64,000 nt of DNA from Omphiscola glabra (taxonomy: Eukaryota; Mollusca; Gastropoda; Lymnaeidae). Both the position numbers and the translations under genes were made by a program. Location: NCBI GenBank assembly GCA_964017045.1, contig OZ024808.1, positions 22,247,418-22,311,417 of the forward strand. Reading direction: 5' to 3'. Positions within the stretch are counted from its first letter, which is position 1. Each line of letters starts with the position of its first letter. Below the pieces are notes generated by a model. It made no database searches and was not told the DNA's origin. It saw only the letters and a list, made by a program, of their open reading frames with translations. Positions 1-11,258 of the stretch are shown one piece after another.

Positions 1-806
1 ACTGTATGTCGAAGTTACCTACTTGAAATGAGGTGGGGAGAGCTGAGTGCGAGGATAATTTGTGATCGTGAATAAGGAGTGCTTCCGTTTTGTCATCGTT
101 AAGCTTCAACTTGCTGAGTGTCATCCATGACTTGACATCACCAATGCTCTCCCGCAAAGTCCGGACAGCGGAATCGACAAGAGAGGGATGGGTATGCTTG
201 TATAGCTGCGTGTCATCCGCGAATGACTGACTCTTCACAGCATGCCTTCCGAGCCTGGTATACATTGTGAATAGAACCGGGCCCAAAACTGACCCTTGTG
301 GCACTCCGTACACCAAGTCAGCCCTGTCGGAGATACAGCCATCGACAGCGACCGCCTGCGTTCTATTGGAGAGGTAGGACCTAAACCAAGCCAAAACTGA
401 ACCAGAAATTCCAAAGTAATTTTCAAGGGTTTTGTAAAAGGTTTCATGGTCAACGGTGTCAAAGGCCGCACTGAGGTCCAAGAGGATCAGGATGGAGACA
501 TCACCGCTGTCCAATGCTAGCAAGAGATCATTGGTGACGCTCAAGAGAGCTGTCTCAGTGCTATTGAAAGGTCTATAGGCTGATTGATTAGGACTGAGAA
601 GAGAGGTGTCCTTTTTAAGTAAGCAAAACGTTGTTTTAGAACTAGTTTTTCAATGATTTTAGATAAAAATGATAAGTTAGATACAGGTCTATAGTTTTTT
701 TAGATTATTTTCATCCAGACCAGGCTTCTTAAGCAATGGTTTGATGACAGCTGTCTTACAAATAGTTGGAACAGTGCCAGAAGACAAGCTTTCAATGCCG
801 TCCAAT
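1..806 (-). pseudogene. LINE reverse-transcriptase relic (CR1/Jockey-like), cut by window edge
   Basis: Read on the minus strand with frame changes, this encodes the palm and fingers of a non-LTR reverse transcriptase. Visible motifs are KNYRPVSNLSFLSKIIEKLV near 650-700, AFDTVDHETFYKTLENYFGI near 415-470, GVPQGSVLGPVLFTMYT near 265-315 and SFADDTQLYKH near 200-240. The last is the F-A-D-D catalytic core. Downstream comes a SKLKLNDDKTEALL tail. Frames break several times, so it is a dead copy. The upstream side joins a Gypsy-type fragment near 800. The family assignment is from motif recall; the exact clade is uncertain. Confidence 0.85.
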
Positions 807-1225
807 AGTAATGTTGGTCGGACACCCACAACGGAGACTAGGTCTGATTTGAGATGGATGACATGTAAAGTAACATCAATGAATCCCACCTCTACGCCTC
901 GTAACAGGATGTTGCTCACAGTAGCAGTAGATCCAGACAAGGGAAATATACCTTCATATATGCTATAAAATTGGCCGCTATTTCCATTTCTTTTAATTTT
1001 ATTTGTAGTTCTCTATCTTTTTCTTCTTCCTCTCTCTGTAGCTCTAGCTCCATTTGTTTAAGCTATCTATCTTCTTCTAGCTCCAGTTGTTTGAGCTTCA
1101 GTTGGAGCTCCATACTAGGATCATTCGGCTGTGTGACGGAGGTAAGTTCATCCTCAGACAAAATATCCTCATCCACTAAGTGGACGATGATCATATCTCG
1201 TACCGTCTTTTTTAGCGCCGAATGA
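800..1225 (-). pseudogene. Ty3/Gypsy gag and protease-region relic
   Basis: On the minus strand, 970-1225 encodes an acidic start (HLVDEDILSEDEL) followed by a Lys/Glu-rich coiled coil (ELQLKLKQLELEEDR, one stop, then LKQMELELQREEEKD). This resembles gag N-termini of molluscan Gypsy elements. It then jumps to IDVTLHVIHLKSDLVS and VGVRPTLLLDGI (about 800-900), which resembles the protease-upstream segment of the same elements. The central gag is missing, so this is an internally deleted copy. It abuts the LINE relic directly. Assignment is from family memory and has not been searched. Confidence 0.55.
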
Positions 1226-1238
1226 GCTAAATGTAATT

Positions 1239-1280
1239 AAAAATTATTGACTTACAGTATACCGTAAGTCAATAGTTTTT
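1239..1280. repeat. near-perfect palindrome
   Basis: The arms AAATTATTGACTTAC and GTAAGTCAATAGTTT face each other around a short centre (agtatacc), giving about 16-bp arms. It lies just upstream of the Gypsy gag relic on its coding strand. It may be a hairpin or the tip of a deleted inverted-repeat element; no function is shown. Confidence 0.6.
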
Positions 1281-1587
1281 AAATTATATTTCTTTTGGTT
1301 TTATAATTCATTATAATAATTAACATAATAAAACTTATTAATTTTAATTAGCCCTGGTTTGTGTATCGTATACTTTGTTAGTGTATTTATTATTTTTTAT
1401 CGTCTTTTGCTGTGTACCGGTACTGTTTTAGAAGGAGCCATACACTTAAATAAGAGATTAATTTCTCCATATTGATAACAGTACGTAACACCCCAATCCT
1501 TCATACTGGCGTATACCCCATTAGATGGACTTAGAGTGTATGGACATCACGACGGGACCTTCAACGCTCGAGAGAGCCCGGTCCTAC

Positions 1588-1777
1588 CAGTGGCGTAGCG
1601 AGCTTAACTCGCTCCCGGGGCACAATACCTTTTTAGCGCCCCCCTATTAAAAAACCATACAATATTATATGTAAAATATACTTGCAAATTAATAAATAAA
1701 TAAAGTAATAGGCGCCCCTTTGTGAGTAGCGCCCGGGGCATGATGCCCCCCTTGCCCACCCCCTCGCTACGCCACTG
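1588..1777. mobile_element. hAT-type MITE (CAGTGGCGTAGCGAG ends)
   Basis: A 190-bp non-autonomous element. Its left end CAGTGGCGTAGCGAG is matched by an inverted right end CTCGCTACGCCACTG. It is flanked by GGTCCTAC at 1580-1587 and GGTCCTAT at 1778-1785, a 7/8 match to an 8-bp target duplication, which is the hAT signature. The interior carries GCGCCCC/GGGGCGC blocks. Related ends occur at 59022-59221 and 60281-60474. Confidence 0.8.
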
Positions 1778-1799
1778 GGTCCTATACCCTAGTGTAAGC

Positions 1800-3860
1800 T
1801 GATGCCCCTGAATCTGACTTAATAATGGTCTATTATTATTACATTACTTTAACCGCATGATTATTTCTTTTGATGTGAGACTGGAAAAAAATCTGGCCAC
1901 AAATCGGCAAAATAGACCAAAACAACCTAAGCGTTTGACTGACTTTGTAAATACATGTTTTATATTAAAATTTCAATTTAAACCCACTGAAAATACATGA
2001 AAAAACAATTGGAAAACAATAAATAAATGTTATAGTAGCCTCTGACGTTTTTAATGTAGTTCCATGAGGTACAAACAATTTTTTAAATTTTATTTCTGTA
2101 CAAATAATATGGGACCGCCGTTCTGAGGAGTGCCAAACTTAGCTTACTAAATAAATAAGCACCGGACCTAGCGCCAGTTCTACTAACTTGACAAGTCCAC
2201 AAGTACTTGACTAAGAGGAAGACTAAAACAATACTTATACTGACTACTATAGTGGCACATGGGGGGCATTCCAACCCTTAGACAGCCCCACCCGCCTTCC
2301 ACTCGATTGACTATGCAAGGGAATGTAACATCTCTTTTCACCACACGTAATATCATCATTGGATTAAAAAATTTACACACACTATTTTCTACTCCCGATA
2401 TATTAAGAAGATTAATAACAGATTAATTATTTATCAAATTCATTCCTTTCTTCTAAGGTGTATCTTGTACTGTCTGGGGTAAAATGAAAGTATCGGCGCC
2501 CCCCCCCCCCCCCAAATTTTAATGTAAATTAATAGAATCATCCACGGGATGGTAGCCCTTCACATAATCATAAGCAACCAGACATTTTTGCATGTCCCTG
2601 ATAGCCCTAAACTTAAATGATATTCTTAAGTCTTACCCCCTTAAGTTCCAGATCCCTTTTACCACACATTTTTGTCCATTTTCTTTTTAAAAAAAATATA
2701 ATTATATGTATAATTCTGTATATTGAAAAATGATGGTTATTTAGTTATTAAACAATTAAACATTAAAAACTGTACCAAATTGTAAATGTGTTACATTATT
2801 GGTTCTTTAGATATAGATATCAAAATGAAGCAATTGCAAATGTGAATGATTTATTCTTATTTGGATGAGTGAATTAGTCAATGCTATTTGGTTATGAAGT
2901 TTTGCTGCACTAATTGTCTTAAACAGCATTTTCTTATTAAACATATTTTTAAACGTTATGTTTTTTTACTTTATAAATTTGATAAAATTATATTTTTGAA
3001 ATTAAAAATAAGTAAAAACTTAGTAATGTTAAAAATACAAAGCTAGAATTTGGTGTGTTGCATTAACAATTTAAAGCAATCAATTATATTTATTAATTTG
3101 AAATCAATCAAATTTTTATTTATTTGAGTTCAAGTTCAATCAAAATTTTAATTTGGTATTGTTTGAAGACATTTAGATCAAATTAATTTTAAATTAATGT
3201 CATAACATTAGCAACACACTAAAAAAATGCCCTAAAAACAACTTATGTTTGGCTTTTCCCGATAAAGGTGATTATGATCATTTAATAAAAATAATTCTTA
3301 GACCATAATTTATTGATAAATAAATATCATAACTTTCAAATTCTGATAAAATTGGTCCATTGCTTAAAATAGTTCTTTAATTGTTATTTTAAATGTATTT
3401 GTACTTTATAATAGTAATACTTAAATATATACTGAAATTAAAGCTGATATATTTTATTTTTTGCGCATTTAAATTTATTCGATTTCCGTAAAATAATAGA
3501 AAATCACTATCAGAATCTAAACCTATTCAAATTAATTAGCTTCTTTGGTGTTATATTATATGGATCCTAGCTCATTCTTATATATATATTAGACTACTAA
3601 CTTAACTATTTAGTAACTTAGTATGATTATATGCTATGCTATATACAATTAACTATATAGTACTCAGTACACTTGCCTTACACTATCACTAGACAACTAA
3701 TAATGCTAAATTAATTTTCTAACTTAACTCTAATTCTTGATTCATAACTATAATAAAGACTACTTGTCTCATTAAACTAACTTTATCTAGTTAAACTAGT
3801 AATTATTTTGAACATCAAATGGCAAAATACCATCACCAACAAAGATCTACTATAAAGGAC
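1800..3860. other. AT-rich intergenic DNA, no gene seen
   Basis: Very AT-rich sequence with no exon-like reading frame. It contains a run of about 15 C at 2501-2513 and several simple A/T runs. I see no supported gene, RNA gene or bounded transposon. Confidence 0.6.
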
Positions 3861-3864
3861 TTAT

Positions 3865-4120
3865 CAGGTGCCCATTAATGATGACATCATAAAAAAAAGA
3901 TGGAAGTGGATAGGGCATACTCTCAGAAAACCCCCAGACAGCACCACCAGACAATCCCTAACATGGAATCCACAGGGAGAAAGAAAGAGAGGAAGGCCAC
4001 AGAATACATGGAGACGCAGAGGCAGACATGCAAAATATGGGATACACCTGGAAGCAACTGTGGATGGCCTATGCCCCAGACGGGGTAAAAAGGCAGAAGA
4101 AGAAGAAGAAAGAAGACGAT
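3865..4120 (+). pseudogene. 5'-truncated LINE 3' end
   Basis: The plus strand encodes RWKWIGHTLRKPPDSTTRQS then LTWNPQGERKRGRPQNTWRR. This is the C-terminal tail typical of reverse transcriptases from an abundant molluscan non-LTR family, often misannotated as 'craniofacial development protein 2-like'. It ends in DGLCP and then an (AGA)n microsatellite tail at 4093-4118. There is no start and no catalytic domain, consistent with 5' truncation on insertion. It lies about 350 bp upstream of POLR1H. Confidence 0.8.
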
Positions 4121-4473
4121 ATAATTATTTCCACGCCTCCCTTTAAAATACTCTAATTTTTTTTTTTAATTTTCAGGACATGGTCATTTTATCAAATTTA
4201 AATGTAAACTTAGCAAGGTGTTCCCTATTAATACTAACTAAAGACAAAAGCATTATCACTAAAGCAACATGATACATGGTTGTTGGATATACGTCTCACG
4301 ATAAAATGAAACAGCTTCAAATAGATCCATATTTTCTGGTTTTATCAAGTCATATTGCTTTGACTTCACATGTACTTTGCTTAAATGGGTAGAAATATTG
4401 CTGGCTGCTATTTACTTAACACTGTTTAAAACCTTTAATTCAGTATGTGTTTATTAAAACATTTACAGTGATC

Positions 4474-6446
4474 ATGTCAGAGACTGCTGCCTTTTCATCT
4501 GATCTCCATTTCTGTCCTCTGTGTGGATCAGTTCTTCCACTGCCAACAGTTGGTGAGGAAATCATTCCATGCACTCGGTGTCCATTCAAAAGAAATATTA
4601 GAGGTATTTATTTATTAGAGGTATTTATTTATTAGAGGTATTTATTTATTAGAGGTATTTATTTAGGCTATCTGTTATAATACTCATATATTTGACCATG
4701 AGCCTTAACTTATCAAAGTTCTGAAATGTAATTTACAATTATTTTTTTTTATATCAAAATGCTGAACATCATTTTTTTTTCCCTTTAAAGAAGTAGTTTT
4801 TAGAATTTAGAAATATCTTCACACATATTCATCTCTCAAAAATGTTTCATAAATGCCCATTATTTTCTTAACATTCAATAAAAATATTTAAGTACCGGTA
4901 TTCAATTACGTTTTTGAATTCAGAAACCACAATTACAAGCAAGACAGATTATTATGTGATCACATTTGATAGATTTGTTGTTTGTTTTATTTAATTTCTG
5001 AACTGTGTTTGTCAAATTCCAAACCTAGTTTCTTAAATGAGAAGGCATTTATTCATTTGGTATTATGAAAATAAATATTTGTTCTTTGTAGAATATGAAG
5101 ATGTAGTTGAAAAGTTTGTTCTGCATTTTAATGAGCCAAAGAAGAAAAGTAAAAACAAAACATCTCTAGAAAATTCAGATGATGTGCCAAGAGTATCTGA
5201 ATTCCAGGGACCAACTGTAAGTTTTTGTTTCAAATATATATTTGAATTTAGCTTAGAAATATTTGGGATTCAATTTGGAAGAGTTTCAAAAAAGTTCATA
5301 GATTTTTGGCTTCTCCTGTTGACACAATATATCCTTCTAAAATGGAAATTATTGGATGTTTAGCTCCCAAGATTAAATAGTATATTCCTTATTTAAAACT
5401 TATTATTTTATTGGGCATTCAAATTTTGTGGGAGCACATTAATGGTTTCCACTATCTGAACAAATGATTTTATTACCAAAGGTCGAGCGACACTGTCCAA
5501 AGTGCAATCATGACATAATGATGTATACAACCAGACAGACACGATCAGCAGATGAAGGACAAACTGTTTTCTACACGTGTGTCAGTTGCAAGTAAGTCAC
5601 TGAGTCTTGTATTCAATAAGCTAAACCTTGACATAGTTTGAAAGAAAAAAAATATTGAAATTAGCTCCAGATTTTTAGCAGTGGTAATATATTTGCCTCA
5701 TAACGAGAAGAGAAAGTTTTAATTATGTCAGCGATCATCCCCAGTATCAGCAGGATGGAATAGGCATCATCAGCAGAGGCTGGCAGCTATTCTCAGTGCA
5801 GAGGAAAATCTTGAGCCAAACACATAAAGCACCTAAGTTAGGAGGCAGCAGCCAACTTGGTGCAGAGGAAAATTTTGATTCTAACACCTCAAGTGCCTAA
5901 GTTAGGAGACAGCAGCCAACTTGGTGCAGAGGAAAATTTTGATTCTAACACCTCAAGCGCCTAAGTTAGGAGACAGCAGCCAACTTGTTGTTGTATATAA
6001 AACTGGCTTTTTATTCTAGTGCAATGCATAATGTCATAATTGTAACATCAGAATAGCTGATAGATTTGTTACCAGCTTTCAGTTATTGAACATATTTGTA
6101 TCTGATAATCATTCAAGAGTTTATATGAAATTAAATTCTTTGGTTTCATTTGAAGTTAAATACATTTGTCACTACTGGGTTGAGGTTGTTTTGTTTTTTT
6201 TTTGGGGGGAAGGGGGGGGGGGGATTTAGAGTTTAAGGCTAAGGAGTCAGCATTTGATTTGATGATATCAAATATAATTTCATATAATTTATTATATTTA
6301 TATATAAATGTTGGGCAATTAAATAAATATAATCAAAGCTCAAATAAAGCAACTGAAACAAACTGATGTGTATTAAATAATATTAATTTTTTTTCCCTCT
6401 CTATCTCATATTTTTCTCCAGATTTCAAGATATTGAATATTCTTGA
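4474..6446 (+). CDS. POLR1H: POLR1H / RPA12, RNA polymerase I subunit (zinc ribbon protein)
   Basis: Four coding exons: 4474-4603, 5092-5216, 5482-5591 and 6422-6446 (TGA), with GT-AG borders and consistent phase. The product is 129 aa (human 126). It is the Pol I counterpart of RPB9/TFIIS and supports RNA cleavage and rRNA-gene transcription in the nucleolus. The N-terminal ribbon has Cys14-x2-Cys17 and Cys33-x2-Cys36. A charged linker spans about 55-80. The C-terminal ribbon has Cys90/Cys93 and Cys118/Cys121, with the TFIIS-like acidic hairpin RSADEGQT (Asp109-Glu110) between them. The start follows TTACAG at 4462-4467, which may be a 5'-UTR splice acceptor. AATAAA lies at 6528-6533. The exon 1 donor sits in a 17-bp tandem repeat. 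Confidence 0.95.
4594..4668 (+). repeat. 17-bp tandem repeat containing the POLR1H exon 1 splice donor
   Basis: About four copies of attagaggtatttattt. Each copy recreates the AGAG|GTATTT donor used at the end of POLR1H exon 1 (4603/4604), so identical donors recur every 17 bp. Use of a later copy would add residues and then shift the frame. Confidence 0.8.
5798..5982 (+). repeat. 64-bp tandem repeat (about 3 copies) in POLR1H intron 3
   Basis: Units begin near 5798, 5862 and 5926 with gcagaggaaaat and contain cctaagttaggag and cagcagccaacttg. Spacing is 64 bp. Copies 2 and 3 are nearly identical and copy 1 is more diverged. No coding role is seen. Confidence 0.85.
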
Positions 6447-7776
6447 TGTCATTCTACATACAAAATTGCATTTAAAAAAAAAATATTGATTTTCTCTGTT
6501 ATCTCAAATGCATTAATTAAAGCTGTAAATAAACATTTCATTCATATTGTCTGGGTTTCTGTTGTTTGTTCAATGGTTGGTTCACAACCATTTAGTTAAA
6601 TTGAAGATGATAATATTAAATCTATTTTTGCTTTGGTAAATAATTCAGTTAACTTTTTTACTCCATGGAACCACAAAATGCTGTTATTATTATGGGAAAC
6701 TAAGTTAAGTTGAATGGCTTCATATACTTATAATAACACTCTAATTTTGTTTCCATTTCAATGGCTCCTGAGTTTTTTCATCACTATATTTAATGATTAA
6801 TTTAGATCTTATAATCCTCTAAGTTGGTCATAGTAATACTAAGTGTCAGAGATCTGTATCTTGTAGGCAGAAGTTTTCTCTTCTTTTTTATGTTTTAAAA
6901 AAAATTGTCTTGTAAAGAAAATAAAAATTGAAGTACCAGTATATAATAAATGATGATTATTTAGTATTGCTAGGATAATCTCGGCATAACGATGAATTAA
7001 GAATTTTAATGAGAGATAAACTGTGTATACATTCACTATGACACAGAGTTGTGACAATGAGTCGTCTTATTTATAAATTAAGTTTATTTGCATATCATAC
7101 ACTGAAATCAGAATTACAATACACTAACTGGTGAATTTAATTTATGTTCATGAGCATATAATACTATTATTATAAAGTGAGAGCTAATTTGCAGAAAGAA
7201 ACGCAATATGATTTATGCAGCAGTCTATGCACATAGTGAAAGAGAGTTAAACAAAAGGAAAAAAGAATTATTTAAAAGCAGGTAGTAAGCCAATATGAAA
7301 TCAATTATGTGCACATTAGGAAACATTTATAATAAAACCCATTATCCAATATGTTAAAATCAACATGCACACATAATCATAAAGTCTGATAAGATCAGTC
7401 ACTTGAACGATCTTCAGGAATTTAAGTTATTTTCACTTATTTAAAGAAAATAAATTAAGCACCATTCAAGATAAAAACTAATGAAGAAAAACAATTTTTC
7501 AGTCATAAGGAAATACAATATGGAATAATGACTAGTGCAATTACATCAAAATATATCATACACATTATGTTCCCATACATGATATGCTCAATGCTTGTCA
7601 TCTGCAATCGCTAGACCAGTTGCATACAAACATGTGACGCCTGCCCTTTTTTGGTTTGCTAAGACCAAGAGTTCTATATACTATTAAAATTGTGACATGG
7701 AATCTCTATAACAAAAGCAATACTTCTGTGGGGTCACCTCCATCAAAAGGTTGAGCGCTACTTCAATTAATGCTTA
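6447..7776. other. POLR1H 3' end and convergent intergenic gap
   Basis: This holds the POLR1H 3' UTR to about 6550 (AATAAA at 6528) and then AT-rich sequence, including the 3' side of the minus-strand gene that stops at 7777. No other exon, RNA gene or bounded repeat could be supported. Confidence 0.55.
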
Positions 7777-9841
7777 CTAGGGACAGTGGTCCAAGAATTT
7801 CCATGTTGAGTGGTCGTATTGTTCTACCTCATCTGTCAAAATCTCTTCCACCAAATTGGATCTGACAGCTTTGGTTATAAAAGGCAGGCTGAAATTAATG
7901 AAGATTTCATCCCATGATAGTGAAAGTGGTAGCCTTAGATGCAGACACTTGCCTTTGCTATCATTACTTCATCAGTACAGATAGACATTTTTATATTTAT
8001 TTTAGAAATGTGGCTCAAAAAAAGTGTTCTCCTCAGTTAGCAAATTTATTGATCACTGCTTTAGTAGTATTTGTAATATAGCTTTAACTCTTGAATGTGA
8101 TCACATTTTAGTTTTCAACTTTATTTATTTTTATGTTAAGATATTGAAGATTATAAAATAAATATTTCCCCATTGATTTCATTGCTCCTACCTTTACCCT
8201 GGTTATGGTATTCAAGGAAATGTTTACCTGTTTCCAGTGTCAGGGTTAAGAAGAATGTCTGTACATTGGCAACTTGTGCGTTCAGTTTCCCCTGGGGTAG
8301 CGGGACATGAGTCATAGTCTTCCTGAGATTCATCTTCCTCAAGCAGAAGACTAAAGGAATAAAAAAAAAAGATCAAGAACTGAAAAGAAAGCAGTTTTGC
8401 TGGCCAGATCTAAAAACAAAATCTCTGTCAGTGATTTATCAAACAAATTGAAGAAGCATGCAACACACCTGAAATGGATATTCATAAAGGTCATGATTTT
8501 CTTTTCAAGAAGTTTCAGAAAATTTTAAACATGTTGTTATATAAGACCAAATTCAGGTCAGGGTAATTCCTATTCATTTTCTCTATCAATCAAAATCATA
8601 CTTCTACTGAGTGTTTGATTCATGAAAAGGTGTCCTTTGGTTGTTACTCAAAATGTTTAAGAAGATATATTTTTAAAGAGACATGCATTTTAATCCTGCC
8701 ATTGTGCCTTGCCTGTCATTTTATTCAGAGTCAGCTCCAGTTATTAATGCAAAGTGCCTTAACTTTTAAAAACACAGCCATCATCTCTACAATCATCTGA
8801 CAAACCTGAAAGGATGCTTTTCCTGGCTGGCCCGGTACTTTTCAAAAGAGCATTCTAGACCGAGCACATTCCTTCTCTTCTCTGCCTCATCAACAGACGA
8901 TGACCATCTGACCCTAGGCTTGGCAACCTTAGTAGAGGTGTACTGACGCCTCCAAACATCCTGTTGACCAAATTGATCAAATGAGCATTTTTTGTTTTTG
9001 CATTTATTTAGCCCAGATCTAACATAATATACATTTTAATATAATATACAAAATAGCATAGACACAAGCACTGAAAAGGTATTCAATCATCAACTAAATA
9101 CAAATGTAATTTAACTATATGTAATTTTTTTGTTATTTAAATAATGAATTATCTAAATTAGGTGAGAATAACTTAGATGCCATCAAGACATAGCATTTAG
9201 AGGGGAAAGGTTGCATTGAATTAGAATTGTAACTATCAAATGGCAGGATGGATGAAGATGATTATGAATGTTGGTATCTTACTGTAGACATTTTTTTGAA
9301 TTGGCTTAAAATAAATAAATGAGTATTCCCCATTTAGACAGATTCAATTTAATGTTCACACAAAAATCAGGTGGGGAGAGTTGTTGGAAAAGATCTACTG
9401 CATTTTATTTGAGAAACCATTTAGCTCTCCATGAAACTTTTGCATGTTACTTTTTTTTTTTAGCCTGAGGATTTATTCATGGATTTGGAGCCAAAGATCA
9501 AGTTAGAAAATTAATCAATTCAGACACATATAAAAAAAAAACAAAAACAAAAAAACAACCACACCTTCATGTCCACTTTCCGGCTCATTAGATAAAATAC
9601 TTACCATCTTGTCTATTTCCACTTGAATATTGTTCCGGACCTCCTCCCAAAACTTGATACTTGCCCTTGTGTACTCGAACCTTTTGTACTTGGGCCACTT
9701 CTTGCAGTGATCTATTAAGTCCCCTGGGTAGCGTTGCACAGTGTCTGAGACTCTTCCTGGTGGATGCTGTTTTGCCTTGACCTCTCGTTTAGGTTTTTTC
9801 TCCTCTGTATCAGGGCTTTCACAGAGACAGCAGTATCGCAT
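7777..9841 (-). CDS. unrecognised four-exon gene, about 223 aa
   Basis: Minus-strand exons: 9605-9841, 8806-8960, 8228-8350 and 7777-7933 (stop TAG). All borders are GT-AG with matching phases (0, 2, 2), and the exons join without internal stops. I chose the ATG at 9841 (MRYCCLCESPDTEEKK). The frame stays open upstream to a good acceptor ending at 9892, so an earlier first exon is possible. The protein opens with a Cys-rich CCLC, then a Trp/Lys/Arg-rich middle (DVWRRQYTS) and an acidic stretch (LLLEEDESQEDYDSC). It ends with SLSWDEIFINFSLPFI and a C-terminal KFLDHCP. No signal peptide or membrane segment is evident. I do not recognise the family. It is divergent from ACBD6 with about 1.4 kb between. 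Confidence 0.6.
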
Positions 9842-9891
9842 TCCTGGCGCCCATATTTTGCAATTTACTCTAACCTCCCAATATTTGGTGA

Positions 9892-11258
9892 CTGCCAAAG
9901 GGAGACATTATATTTTTTACATGGGAAGCAATAGGAGCTGATGCATCACAGTTTAAGGGAAATAACTAGAGGATAAGTGGATTAAAGGAAACTAAATAAA
10001 ATTTAGTATAAAAAGAAAGCCATATAGCATAAAAACCTATGAAAATATAAAGTATAAAGCTTTATTACTTTAAGTTTACTTACAAATTGCAAGTATATTT
10101 TACAGATTTTAACATAACAGCTAGAATCTACTCTAATTTGACTGGCGCTTAGAGTGGCTGCACATATGCTACATCTACTAACTTATGTGAAGCTTTTAGT
10201 CTGAACATTTTGAAAACGCCAAGGCCAAGTACAGAATCATACTAAAACTTGCCAGCATTCGTTGTTTTTTTCCTGCATGCTACCATTAACTACTGATTGA
10301 AGTAATTTAAATGCTGGATCATAGATGTGGGTCTCCTGTATTTTTACAAATAGAAAAAGAAGTTCTCATAGTTATATATAAAACAAATTTATACAATATC
10401 CTTAAGTTATGACATGATACCATTAAATTCAGATATTCTAGAAACTATACTATATTTTTTTGCTTCAAATTTCACAACTCAAGAAGTGTTGCGATTGTTT
10501 CTAAATGATACTAAATGCTATCACTTACTTTCTTTAATTAAGTACTCTCCCCTTTTTATACAATTCCATAATCTGTTTGTGTCTACATTGGATGTAGCCG
10601 CACTGTACAAAGTGGTGCGAACCTGTTGTACGCCGTGCCATATCGGAATTTTACATTTTTATTATTATTACTGATCTGCAAAATGAATGTGAGCTTTTGG
10701 ATGGAATCATTTTGGTATTGAAAATAAGATGTTTGTATGCATTGTCCTAATTCCCAACTAAAATGTCTTTTGCAACTTTGGGAATAAACGACAATTCAAC
10801 CAAATTTCAAAAATAAACGACACTTATACTTTCACTTTGGAGGTTGGAAGTGAGGGTGTGCGGGACGAAGACAGAACAAGGTTGGCGGATTTACATTAAG
10901 ATCACTATTCTAAACCTTGTATCCCATACAATATTCACCCACCCCCAACATTATGTAGTCAAGTACAAGCTTCAATTAAGCTTCATTTAAGTCACTAGTA
11001 CTGTTCAGTTAGCTACGTCGTCTATCATAAATGACATAAATGGAACGCATGCATTCACGCTGTTATCTAAATATTTCGTTGGTTATTGCAAATTTACCGA
11101 CTTAGGACAAGAACGTATAACTTAACTTTTAAATTATAAAATTATTAAAATTCACATAAACTGTAGGATTTTTTAAAATCGTTTTTAAAACAGCAAAGAA
11201 GTCAGAATAAGACTATCTCGCAGCTATTAAAATTAAATGATATATCTCGGTAAAAAGC
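9892..11258. promoter_or_regulatory. divergent intergenic/promoter interval between the 223-aa gene and ACBD6
   Basis: The interval separates two genes transcribed away from each other, so it should hold both promoters and perhaps a 5' exon of the minus gene. A GC-richer patch near 10845-10900 (ggttggaagtgagggtgtgc) lies in otherwise AT-rich DNA. A short stretch near 10590-10670 ends in (ATT)n and looks like a LINE 3' tail. No TATA box or start site can be assigned. Confidence 0.35.

Noticed and set aside
971..1225. Plus-strand serine-rich frame
   Set aside because: It is the antisense of the Lys/Glu-rich Gypsy gag coiled coil on the minus strand.
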